Below, one piece after another: positions 29,479 to 41,198 of a stretch of 64,000 nt of DNA. The stretch comes from Amaranthus tricolor (lineage: Eukaryota; Streptophyta; Magnoliopsida; Caryophyllales; Amaranthaceae). Under the pieces are notes generated by a model. It had not been told where the DNA came from and made no database searches. It saw only the letters and a program-made list of their open reading frames with translations. The position numbers and the translations under genes are program-made. The stretch's first letter is position 1. Each line of letters starts with the position of its first letter. Location of the stretch: positions 19,661,337 through 19,725,336 of the forward strand of contig NC_080055.1 in assembly GCF_026212465.1 (NCBI RefSeq). The letters run 5' to 3'.

Positions 29479-29985
29479 TGTAACCCTAGTTGGAGTTGTT
29501 GTTATAACCTATTGAAATTGGTATTATAATATATTAGAGTTGGTATTATAACCTATTAAAGTTGGCATTTAGAGTTGGTGTTATAACCCATTAAAGTTGG
29601 TATTGGAGTTGGTATTATAACCTATTTAAGTTGGTAATATAACCTATTAGAGTTGGTATTATTTTTTTAATTGGTTATAATACCAACTCTAATAGGTTGT
29701 AATACGTTACCAACTTTAATAGGTTATAATACCAACTCTAATAGATTATAATACTAACTTCAATAGGTTCTAACACCAACTTCAAATAGATTATAATAAC
29801 AACTCCATATACCAACTTTAATGGATTATAACACTAACTCCAAATATCAACTTTAATAGATTATAACACCAACTCCAAATACCAAATTTAATAGGTTATA
29901 ATACTAACTTCAATAGTTTATAACACCAAATTCAATAGGTTATAACACCAAATTCAATAGGTTATAACACCAATTTCAACTAGGG
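29479..29985. repeat. Large palindrome made of a ~25-bp repeated word
   Basis: The left arm (29479-29660) is a string of variants of 'agttggtattataacctatt'. After a short AT spacer (about 29661-29670) the right arm (29670-29985) is the same word in inverse orientation ('aataggttataataccaact' and variants). The outermost parts also pair: 'accctagttg' at the left and 'caactagggt' at the right. The DNA or RNA could fold into one long imperfect hairpin. Terminal inverted repeats suggest a foldback-type element; target duplication not established. Confidence 0.8.
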
Positions 29986-29999
29986 TCAAACGAGCGCAT

Positions 30000-32742
30000 C
30001 AGTTTTTAGGGTTTTCTCTATTTTTTTTAATTGTTGGATCTAAGCCTAAAAAGCTGTCTCTTATAAAAACGGTCTCTTAGGAGAGGCGTTGTATAAATAA
30101 TCGTATTCACATTATCATTAACGCGCCAAATAAAATTCAAAATGAGAGTCCGAGCCATTCAACACGCTAGCTACAACCAACATATATAACAACTCTATAT
30201 CAAATGTCGCAGACTATCAATACATATATATGATGACTTTGATTTGCATTTTCATCAAATCCATAATTTCATGTGTTATTTATACTCTAAGTTTAACTCA
30301 AGATTTCATGATTTACTTCCTCTATTGATTTAATTTTACACATTATTATCGTCTTATCCGATGTATTCAGCTCATAAGAACTATAATCAGGGTCTGCAAA
30401 AGAAAGGAAGACGACAACTCATATTCATAAAGGAGAGTGCTGCCAATAAGTCTCTCAGCTCGAGACAGATTCACAATATAACATAATTATAAATATATGA
30501 ATATTTTTTTAATTATACAATGCAAACTTAAAATGGGAAGAAAAATAATAATTGAACTTTTAATTATGATTTTTTCCTTTATAGCTGGGAGGCATCTTGG
30601 ATCAAGAAATAAGAAGTACATTTATCAAGGTTCATCTTTCCTACCATTTCTTTAAGGTATGTGGTGGACGGTGGGGACGCATGAAGATTATCAAAATGTC
30701 TTATATACTTAAAATCGTGATAATTTAATAGGAACTTAACTATTTTCCTAACTTTAATCATTCAATACTCTCAATTTTATTATGACCAAAAATGTTTCTT
30801 CTAAAGTTCCTGTCTTTTATTTTAGTTTTTAAGTTAAAATTCTAAACTAATAGATAGTAATGAATAAATGGAGAAGACAAAAATTTTATAGATGATAATC
30901 ATTGATTATTTTAGTTGTAGATTAATTTTAGAATTGAAATATAATTTTTGTTAGTGATTTTTGCATTGGTTTATTTTAGCTCATGTAGTCGGTTTCTATT
31001 AGAATTAAGGTTTTTGATTCTATTGTTTATTTCTTGATCGGTAAAAATTCACACGCAAATTATGTAAAAATAGATTTTGACCCAAAAATAACTCGTAACC
31101 CGTCCGAGTTGACATGTCCCGCAACTTAATAATCCTTTCTAATTAATATAATTAGTAACAATAAGTTATAAATATAACACTAATAATAAGGACAAATTTG
31201 TGTATTTGGGAGTTATGGCGGATTTTGAGTATAATACCTCAGGTCCATTAATTTTGATTCTTGATATTCTTGACAATGCAATCTGTTTTGATTATTTTAC
31301 ATAGGGGTTAATCTTAACAATCAAATTTGATTTTTATATTTGAGTTATTTTCGAGTTGGGTTTGGATTATACTCGATGTTTGGTAACAGTTTAATATGGA
31401 TTATATTAATTGATATAATTGGCTTACAAATTATAGTTTTAATTAGTTCATCTTTCATTTCATGTTTAGTGAAAGGAAAATGTTGGTCCGGTTTGGTAAC
31501 AGTTTAAAATGTAGTACTTCAATTGATATAATTGGCTTACAAATCATGGTTTGAATTATATTTGATTCGACTACCTTATTAGTTTAAGTGTTTGTATAAA
31601 AATAGTTAACAAAGCTAACTAATAAATGATAATTTATTTCAACTTATAAAAAATGACCTATAATACACTTCTATTTATACTTCATAGCTTTTTTAAAATC
31701 ATAATACTTTACTCAAAAAAAAATAAAAATAAAAATCAGAATACTTAAGTAAATTATCTACTTTAATCATCCATACACAAAGCGCTTAATTAAGTCATGT
31801 ATTGTAATATTCACTACCTAAACACCTTCACATTTAAAGTAGATTCAATCACTAATATGATCAATCTTATCTCTACCAAACAATTTTTACAAAAAATACT
31901 TCTTAGTTTCTCGGTGTGCACATTCCTCTTTGCCCTTTTTTTTAAAAGGATATAAGTATGATCTGTTTGTTATTTTCCTTTCTTTTGAACACCGACTTGT
32001 AAGGAATACCGAGTTGATCACTGCTATAATTACTTTCTTTGAATTTACCACTTAAAATGACATATTATGAGGAAAAATGTGACAAGATTTACTTACTTAC
32101 ATATTTACTTACAAAATTGGTTTGTTACTATACAAATGCATTGATGTAACAAGAGTGACATGATTGGAATCAGCTCCCCTTAGGGCTTAGTGTAAAATCC
32201 AATCCAAAAGCAAAGGGGCCAAGTGTGGTGTGTAAAGATTCATGTTGTCCCCAATCAACAGCAAAATGGTTTTTGTTGTTATCCACAAGACATTTTTCAT
32301 GCTATCACTTATTGGGGCATTCCATATTCTTTTTCATTTCAGCATATACCCTTTTTTCTTTGGTTGTTTTCATTTCTTATCTTGACAATTCTAGAAAAGT
32401 ACATTTTGCCCTTTCTCTTTTGTAACTTGCACATTATTGTGTTTAGAGCATCTTAACCATTTTCTTCTTTGCCTCTTCTTCCTCTCTTTGTGAATTAGAT
32501 CTCTCAAGAATTTACCTGAAATATATAATTGATCACAACTATGGGCTTGTATAGAAATAAACCAATATTGAAATAACTTTTGTTCTTACATGAACATACT
32601 TTTTCATGAAAATTTGAATAGAATAAGATGTTTTAACAACTTAATTTCAAAAATAAGCTTCGTGAAAAATTTATTCCTAAAATAAGCGTCCGTACATCTC
32701 AACCTAGACTTGGTGTAATGTCGCTGTTACTAACAGCGACTT

Positions 32743-32779
<37 letters not shown>

Positions 32780-33888
32780 CACACACACGTGATTTTTCCC
32801 TAACCTTCCACTATCTCCTGTATCTCCATCCCACTCTTCCTTCAAATTATCTTTAATTGACATTTTCTATCATTATAAATTGTTGATATTATTCTTCAGT
32901 TTTCCTTTACATCATTATCAGTTTCTTCTTCTTCTTTATGATATTTTGCAACCTTTAGCCATTTTTTTTTATCTAATAAGCAATTATACTTTGAATTTGT
33001 AGACGAAGACTACTAGGAGTGTATGTTAATATTTTAGACTCGTTTCACAAGTTAATTCTCAATGTCCATTTAATTAGAGTTATTCCGTTAGTATTATATG
33101 CTAAGTGATAATGTGAAATATGATTTTACAAGGTAATTAGTGTTATCCCAATAGTATTATATGCTAAGAAGATAGAAAAATATAAAAAAACTAATTATAT
33201 TGAAAAGTGAAAAGACTAACTAGGTTGGAAATTGCAAGAGCAACCTCGGTAAAATAGTGGCATTGAGCTGGTGAGCAAGTGAGATTCAGACTAGTTAACG
33301 ATTGGCTAGAATGAAAGTCCGTAAATGAGTTCACCTAGACAAAATCAGAGATGAAGAGAGAAATTTTAATTTTTGCATCTCATATTATTGGAGTCGGCAA
33401 CATAAAAAGTGGAAGCCATAAGATAGGTATTTGGGTGAATCATCATTCGAGGAATAAGTGTAGCACTTTTCCTTTTCCATTTTCTATATAAGATACTCTC
33501 ACTGTTTTTAAATGTTTTTCATATTTATTTTTTTGCAAATTTCAATGTAATTTTAAAATCAAATAATTTTAATTGTGAGTTTTTAAAAATTCTGATATTT
33601 AAAAAATATATATTGAGACAAATCAACAAGATCTCATGTAAATATGTTTTTTCTTATAGATTAATGAGAAATTGTAGTTAAAGTTTGACATTAAACTTCA
33701 TAAATTCTATTTAAGAAGAACGTATGAAAAGTAAAGGTGTATCAGAAGATTAAGAGTCAAGGATTTGGGGTACTTGAGATATAAGAAAGTGGTTTAGTTT
33801 CTTAATTTCAACTTGGCTACATAGGGAATTAAAATTTAGGAAAGGAGTCATAAGAAGTAATCTAGGATCTTTGGAGATCGTGTTTTAA

Positions 33889-33933
<45 letters not shown>

Positions 33934-34325
33934 CTTTGAGTTTGCTCCAGAACGACTAAAGATTAAACATGGGGAGTTTGATAAGTGTAATTAGTTTTAC
34001 TTATTTCATGATTTATAATTCATTATGATGGTCGTTATTAGTTATTTTGTGCTTATCTTCGAAGATGTATGTTACTTTACTCATTTTGGTTATTTATGTT
34101 GATTATGAAGGGTTTTGATCGTTTCCAGCATAATTCTTTTGATTTTGATGACTATGGAGTTAAGTAGGGCAATTTTAGATTGATTGAAGAAGTTTTACAA
34201 AGAAGAGAAGTAAAGGAGCAGAAGATTGTTCAAACTCGAAAAAAATTGAGATGAAATTTGATACACGTTTACTATTTTGAGAATTACTTTAAATAGGAAT
34301 ATCATATTGATGCTAGATTAGAAGC
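30000..34325. other. Intergenic, no gene seen
   Basis: AT-rich. Contains a partial tandem duplication around 31379-31440 and 31490-31550 (both with 'gatataattggcttacaaat'), an AT dinucleotide run at about 32747-32777 and an ATT run at about 33891-33931. Exon-like splice signals at 30583-30656 do not enclose a recognisable protein. Confidence 0.5.
30354..30480 (-). mobile_element. RTE-type LINE 3' tail fragment
   Basis: Read on the minus strand this matches, with divergence, the 3' untranslated tail seen at 49800-49930 ('ataatcagggtctg', 'tattcataaaggagag', 'gatgtattcagctcataag' on the plus strand). The coding part is missing. Confidence 0.5.
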
Positions 34326-34914
34326 TGTTAAAACAAGTGTCAATATTCATATGAATGACGTTAACTTTGAACATTTAATTGAACATACTTTGTCTTGTAC
34401 TTTGGAGAGGGTCGATAAAGATATGTCGTATGTGAATGGTTTGAAGTTTGGAATGATTGATGAGGGTTGCTTGATCGAGGCAACAAGTGGCGAGGAAGTC
34501 TGATGGTCGCTCGACCAAACGTGGGCTGCTCGACCGGTCGAGCGGGGGTGGGTAGGTCGAGCGAAAGGTACAGAACAAGTAAGTAGCCTCATTGAAGGCT
34601 CGCTTGACCGAACGCGGTAGTGGCTCGATCGAGCGGTAGTCGAGCAGACTATATAGGATTCTGTTTTGGTCAGAATTTTTGTGTAGTCATTGAATAAAAG
34701 CATAACTTCCTTGTTTAATGTAATGTTTATTGTGCTGCTTATTACTATGGTTAATTATCATAGTTAATTGGGGTGTTATATGTGGTCTATGGTGATTTAT
34801 GAGGGAATTCTAAGAGTGATGAATACCTTGCCTATAAATAGGTGAAAGTGTTCATCACTTATAGAAACATTCACCACAAACACACATATTGTTGAGAGGG
34901 CTATTGCATTGTTA
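34326..34914 (+). repeat. Copia LTR copy A (3' truncated)
   Basis: Starts TGTTAAAACAAGTGTCAATA and runs parallel to copy B at 35275 for almost 590 bases, with small indels. A GC-rich middle section (34500-34650) is packed with 'gctcgacc' / 'ggtcgagc' words. A TATA-like 'cctataaatagg' lies near 34831. Similarity to copy B stops at about 34914, where internal copia sequence begins, so the LTR has lost its 3' end. Confidence 0.75.
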
Positions 34915-35274
34915 GATACTTGAGAGTGTTCACCAAATGATGAAAAGGTGAAAGTAGAAGGTATTGGTGAGGTTAAAATTGAGACACATGGAAGAGAAGA
35001 GTTGGTGATGTAAGGTATGTACCTAAGTTTGAGAGGAATCTTATATCATTGGGTAGACATGAGAGTAAGGGATGCACTTTCAAAGCAAATGGAGGGGTTT
35101 TGAAGTCATTAGAGGGAGCATGGTGCTCATGAAGGGAGTAAGGAGTAAGAGGAATTTGTATAAGTTACAAGTTGATTGTGGTAGCCTAGGCCACAAAAGT
35201 GATGATGGAACTGTGTTTGGGTCAAAGAGAGTTACATTTGAGGATGATAAGAATATTGGACTTGAGGGGAAGAT
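34915..35274 (+). pseudogene. Copia pol remnant between two LTR copies
   Basis: Frames switch but translate to pieces of the protease/pre-integrase region: KVKVEGIGEVKIETHGREEL, then a segment corresponding to YVPxLxRNLISLGxLxSKGCTFKA, then GFEVIRGSMVLMKGVRSKRN-LYKL. It then jumps straight to an element 3' end (VTFEDDKNIGLEG) with a polypurine-like 'gaggggaagat' next to LTR copy B. Most of pol (integrase, RT, RNase H) is deleted. Confidence 0.75.
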
Positions 35275-36100
35275 TGTTAAAACAAGTGCCAATATTCATA
35301 TGAATGACATTAACTTTGAACATTTAGTCGAACATGCTTTGTCTTGTACTTTGGAGAAGGTCAATAAAGATATGTCGTATGTGAATGGTTTGAAGTTTGA
35401 AACGGTTGATGAGGATTGCTTGATCGAGGCAACAATTAAGTGGTGTGGAAGTCTGATAGTCGCTCGACCAAACGTGGGCTGCTTGACCGGCCGAGCGGGT
35501 GTGAGTAGGTCGAGCGAATGATGCAGAACAAGTCAGTAGCTTCACTGAAGGCTAGCTCGACCGAGCAAGTAGTGGCTCGATCGAGCGGTAGTCGAGCAAA
35601 CTACATAGGATTCTGTTTTGGTCAGAATTTTTGTGTAGTCATTGAATAAGTGCATTACTTCCTTGTTTAATGTAATGTTTATTGTGATGTTTATTACTAT
35701 GGTTAATTATCATAGTTAATTGGGGTGTTACATGTGGTTTATGGTGATTTGTAAGGGAATTCTAAGAGTGATGAATACCTTGCCTATAAATAGGATTCAT
35801 CACTCATAGAAACATTCACCACAAGCACACATATTGTTGAGAGGGTTATTGCATTGTTCAAAACTTAAAACTGTTCTTACTTTAGTTTAGTATTTGTGAT
35901 CTTGAGAGGTTTTGTTCTCAAGATAAGAGAGGTTTATTATAATTGTATTGTTGAATCATTTATAATAAAACAACATTTGAGGAGGAGGTATCCAAGATAC
36001 CTCATAAACACTTGTGTTCATCTTTTGCATTATACTTTTCATTTGTTTTTCATTGTTAAACCTCTTTGAGGCTTTCATTTCAGAAGCATTGAAAATTAGA
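35275..36100 (+). repeat. Copia LTR copy B
   Basis: Begins TGTTAAAACAAGTGCCAATA right after a polypurine tract, so it is the 3' LTR of the remnant. It carries the same GC-rich 'gctcgacc' cluster (35455-35600) and 'cctataaatagg'. The 3' limit is uncertain, because copy A ends earlier; the value given is an estimate. Confidence 0.65.
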
Positions 36101-38298
36101 CTTCAAGAGTTATCCAAAAATTTATTATATTCTCATGTTCAATTTCAATACTCAAGCAAGAAATAACAATCGTTCAAAGTTTGTTGCGATTTTAATGCTC
36201 GCGAAAAAAAGAAAAATCTAACTTGGCTTTTTCTTCGCTTTTGAAAAAATCTAGTCGGCTTTTCTCTTGAAAGTGAATTTTGATCGTTTTTCATAGATTG
36301 ATTTGGTAAAACATTATATATTATTTTAATCATTTTTCTAGGTTAAAATAATGGTCAATTAGTTTTTTCCCCACGTAACTCTCCTATATAAGGAGATTCA
36401 ATAGATTAGATGAGGGAGGGCTTCGATCCCTTTGTATGTTTTTTTATTTATTAGTTTTCATTCTTGTCATTTTATTTCAATTTCTTATTTTGTTATTAGA
36501 TCTAATTTTAATAAAGTTGTAAATCTTTACGCTCAATTATACTTTTTCATTGCATTTTTATTATTAGTTGCCTTTAATTTTCAATCTATCTATTTTGATT
36601 AATGTCTAGAAGCATATTTTGGGTCTTGATTAAAGTTTTCATGTCTATTTTCATGATTAGTGAGTCGATTTGTTTCTAGGGTAGGAGATTGTTCCCAATT
36701 CGATCATGGACTGAAATTGTTGTGAATTGCCTATAAAATATGGATTTGTAATTAAAACTGAGCCAATTAGTCTTGAATTGAACATTCTTTGTTAATCTTA
36801 TCGATATAGCGAGAGTTTGAGACTAAAAGTAGCTTAGATTTAAGGCAAATATGAGTTAAATTCTTATTAGTTTAATTGTTATAGTGAGAGTAATAGATTA
36901 AAACTAATATGGTCTAAATCTAATCAGTAAATTGATATAAAAAGAATTTGAAATTATCATAAATCACTTTAATTTACGTCTTTGATCCACATACTTATAC
37001 ATATTGACTATTGAGTAGTAAATATTGTCCATATAAAAATTGGGGATTCTCATTATTCTAGATCTTGTTATCCTATAGTTTAACCCATTTAGAATATGAT
37101 ACTAAGTAGTTTAGTTATAATAACTATATATCATATTTTGTTTTCTTTTCACCATGTAAAAAGTAGAATTAGGCAAAATTATTAAACTAGTTTCTTTGGC
37201 CCATAGCTACACGTACACCGTATGCTAACAATAAATAACATTTCACACTAATTTTACTATAATGTAAAAACCAACGCGGATATATGACCCGATTGATTTG
37301 ATAATATATCATCTTTCTTAATCTTGTAGAGGATCTCTTCATCTCTGGTTTATGTATTGTTTGGTATGGCTTTTCTTTAGGAGCTATGCAAAGGAAGTTA
37401 TGGTGTTAGAAAGAGAAAGTTTTGAGAGTATTCTTGAAATGGACGGTCAAGAAGAGGAGGAAAAAGGGAAGGTAAAAATAGAGCGGGTGAAATGGGGAAG
37501 GATACGAGTTATTAAAAGTCGAGATGTGCAAAAATATCCGATTTGAAATATTTGGTATTCGATTTAAAAATCAAATAATATATTTGATATTTAATTTTTG
37601 AAAATTTGCAAGTGAGAGCGACAGATAAAAATGTATGAATATAAATAAGTTGGGAAAAGTACATTCTAAATGAAATTTCTTTTTCTAAACTTTGGTTTTT
37701 TGTGTTTCTATGATTTGTTCTAAAACATTAGCTAAATAAATCTATTTTCTTACTATAAATGACATGCTATTTCTCATCTATATCTATATTTTATGATTGA
37801 GAGATATATTTGCTTGGTCCTCAAAAATTAGCTAAAAAAAAGTGGAACCACAAGAAAGAATAAAAAAAGCCAAAATAAGAGGAGGAACAAAACATCACAA
37901 ATCACGTATCACTTTTAAAATGATTAGTAGTAAAAGAATCAAGAAGAAAGTAATAATTATTCTCATCACAAACTTTGGTGACAAATATCTCCCAAGAGTG
38001 ACTACTTGGGCATTTGCAATAACACCATCCTTCTCATTTTATTTTAAACGTACGATATTCATTAAACCCTTGAAGGTGGATTTATTATATGATACTCTTT
38101 TTTTCCTTTATCTGAATTTGTCCCATTAATTAAAAAAGTCTTTTAGTTTTTATCTCAATAATATGAACCTACATATAGTGTGTAGGGCCAGTCTTAGGCA
38201 AGAAGAGCATGTGCCAAGAGTCTACGGAAAATATAGATGTATTTTCCTTTTATATGCGTTGAACTTAAGACCTTGTATGATTAAATTATACATTTAAC
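36101..38298. other. Intergenic, no gene seen
   Basis: AT-rich with no recognisable protein. Short ORFs at 37352-37546 and 37842-38129 are Lys/Glu-rich chance frames. Confidence 0.5.
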
Positions 38299-39202
38299 TA
38301 GGGCTGCACATGGTCTGGTCTGGTCTGGTTTGACAGAAAAATCAGACCAGACCAGAAATTTCGGTCTGGAAATTTTTCAGACCAGACCAGACCAGTCAAG
38401 AGACCAGACCGGACCAGTCAAGAGACCAGACCGGACCGGACCAGACCGTTCTAGAACGGTCTGGTCTGGTCTGGTCTACAGTTTTTTTTTTTTTTTTTTT
38501 TTTTATTATTATTATTTTTTTTTAATTGAGTGAGAATCTAAGATAAACGATAATTTGTAAACAAAATACATAATCAAATCCGAAACATCACAAATAAATT
38601 TTATTGAACATTTCAAGATAAACCGATCAATGAATGATACTAAATTCTATTGAGTAGCCTACCGCTCACCCTACTCCTTTATTCAAGTTTGGGATCAACA
38701 ATAAGTGACACTCACAAGATAAAGCACTTACAAGCAGAGTTTTAAGACAGAACTATAATCAGAAATAAATTAAAGAGAATCCAGAAAGATTTAAGCTATG
38801 AATGAAATTTAACTTGATAAGTATTCCCATGAGAAATTACAGATTGAGACATGATACGCTCAAGAATAAGCTGGGAAGTTTCAGAAGTAGCAAAAGAAAA
38901 AGAACTTCCAAAAATAATCTTTTTATGATCATCAGATTCTCCTTCAAGAATAGGGGGAGTAGTGCAGGAATGAACAGTTTTGGGAGCTAAAGGGAGAGAC
39001 TGAGAAAGAGCTTTTGAGAGTTGATTACGGTTTTCCGGTCCGGTCTGGTCTGAAAATTTTAAAACCGGGATCGGACCGTAAACCGTTTTAAAAATTAAAA
39101 AAAACCGGATCGGACCATTTAGACCGTAGACCAGACCAAATATTTAAATTACGGTTTGGTCCGGTTTGGTTTACGGTTTAGACCAAACTCTGTTCAGCCC
39201 TA
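38299..39202. mobile_element. Non-autonomous hAT element, 904 bp, with 8-bp target duplication
   Basis: Terminal inverted repeats TAGGGCTG / CAGCCCTA are flanked on both sides by the identical 8-mer CATTTAAC (38291-38298 and 39203-39210), the target-site length of hAT transposases. Both subterminal regions consist of repeats of ggtctg / cagacc and ggtccgg words in both orientations (about 38312-38480 and 39030-39190), which would pair. The interior (38520-39000) is unrelated AT-rich sequence without transposase. A T-run and TTA run lies at 38481-38523. Confidence 0.9.
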
Positions 39203-39210
39203 CATTTAAC

Positions 39211-41030
39211 CAACCAGTCAAAATGCTATTAATGATAATTGTTACCAAATTTATTAATTATTAAATTATAAGTGCACGATTATCAAACAAAAAGCGGATA
39301 ACATTGAGTTCTATTATTAGTACGTAACATTTTTTTATAATATAAATTTTTTAATTATAAGTAAAAATTTTATAATCAGGGCACATAATTTATTTTTCGC
39401 CCCGAGCCCCTTGAAATCTCAGGGTTGGCCCTAATAGTGTTGTTTCTGGCATTTTATAAGTCAGAGACAAACTGAAAGAAATGGGCAAAGGGTCATTCTG
39501 AACTTTAACAAGTGTTTGAAAATATAACAGAGATAGACACTATATATTGTAATTATCATTATAAATGTAGATATACCATATACTTCTTAATTGATAAAAA
39601 AACTAATCATAAATTATAGTTTTTTTAATGTCTACTTCATTAACCACAATTTCAGATATTAAGACCCTTTTTAATTTTAGATTCTAAGCAAATGTCTATC
39701 AAAACAATGATCCTGCTCAAAAAAACACATAAATGTATAATGATCATGGAATTACAATCATTAAATTAAACATTTGGTTCAGTTAATCTCTTAATGTAGT
39801 AGTGAAAGCCAAAATGATGGAACGCATGAGTTCAATTCTTCAAATCTCATTCACCTAAACAGGAATTAAAGGAATATAGTGTGAGAACACCCCCTAATTA
39901 ATAATGAATTATTTAAACCCCTAATAGTAAGACCCAATACATGTAAGGATAAATTACGTTACACAAAATCTTAAATGAGGAATTTTTATGGTGATATCAT
40001 ATTTATTAAACTGACATATATATATATATATATTAAAGTAATCACTTATAATTTTAAAGTGATTAAATATAGGAGTAGATTAATTATGTAAATCTATTTC
40101 ATAGTGAGACAGTTTCATACATGACGAGTTCAATTGTATATGGTTTACCAAACTTGAATTTGTTATAGGGTGTTTGAAAAGTGACTTTTAATTAGTTTTT
40201 GGCTGTTGCCTTATTAGTTTGTTAGAATGTCAAAAAAAAGTACTCCCTTCGTTCTCTAATGTTCTTCCCATTTGAAATATTCCACTTTAAGGAAAGAGAA
40301 ATTTAATTAATGTTTTTTGACACTTATTTAGAAGATAAAATATATCCATGTGAGATCTCGTTAGATTTGTCTTAATGTATACTTTTTTATTATGTATTTT
40401 TTATAATTTTTTATTATATGTATTTAGAGATATTGAGAATTAAAATTTACATTGAAAACTATACAAAAAATAAATAGGAAGAACAAATTAATACGGAGAA
40501 AATAATTAATAAAATAATTAGCTATCCAATATCTTTATCTAATGGACAAAAATAACCAACATTTTAAGCTCATTAAAATTGCTAATTAAAAAGTTATAGC
40601 TAAAGACCAACAATTTGCGGACAACCCTATGCCTTGGCCAAACATATGGCGTACCACGTGGAATTCACTTTATAATGAAGCTCAGAGTGTGGATCCCACA
40701 AAGATGAAAGAGATTTGTGTATAGGATAGTTGAGCTTGGCCGAACAAAAAATATGGGGGTGAGAAAGACGAAGATGAATTAGCCTCTCAAAAGTGAACCA
40801 AGAGAGTGGACCGGGCCCACATTTCCCTTTTTGGGACACTGCTCGAGGACATAGGACCCACTTTACTCAAAGTAGACTATTTTCTCTTGTGGGACCATTC
40901 TTTTGGGCTGGGCCCCCGGTCTGCTTGATATTCTTACTTTTCGAAATTGCTCATTTTTGCACAGTTGGCATGTCAGCCCCTCCTTTATTCCCCTGTTTTA
41001 TGTTTTTAGGTCTCATTTTGTTGTTGGTAT
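39211..41030. other. Intergenic, includes one MITE
   Basis: No exon recognised. Apart from the MITE at 40243-40499 it is AT-rich. 40790-40930 is a locally GC-richer stretch (gggcccacattt, gggctgggccc) of unknown nature. Confidence 0.45.
40243..40499. mobile_element. Stowaway-like MITE
   Basis: Left end 'ctcccttcgttctctaatg' followed by 'ttcttcccattt'. The right end read in reverse gives 'ctccgtattaatttg' followed by 'ttcttcctattt'. The interior shares 'tagagatattgag' with the MITE at 19926, indicating a common family. Confidence 0.7.
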
Positions 41031-41198
41031 TATTAAACTTCATCGTCCTTTTCATTTTATTATCATCATTTTCATTTTATTACCATTTTTTATATAATAA
41101 ATTTTTAAGATTATTTTTGTATAATTTTTGAACTCAAAAACTCTAATATCTCTCTAAAAGCACTCTCTAAACTAAAACAAGCTAAAACTTGAAATCGA

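Noticed and set aside
30583..30656. Exon-like segment with good acceptor and donor signals
   Set aside because: The open frame (LGGILDQEIRSTFIKVHLSY...) matches no family I know and no neighbouring exons could be found.
33891..33931. ATT run, considered as a CRISPR-like or structured repeat
   Set aside because: Plain trinucleotide microsatellite with no spacers.
38330..38533. 67-codon ORF with Arg/Thr/Gly-Pro repeats
   Set aside because: A translation of the ggtctg-type word array of the hAT element, not a protein.
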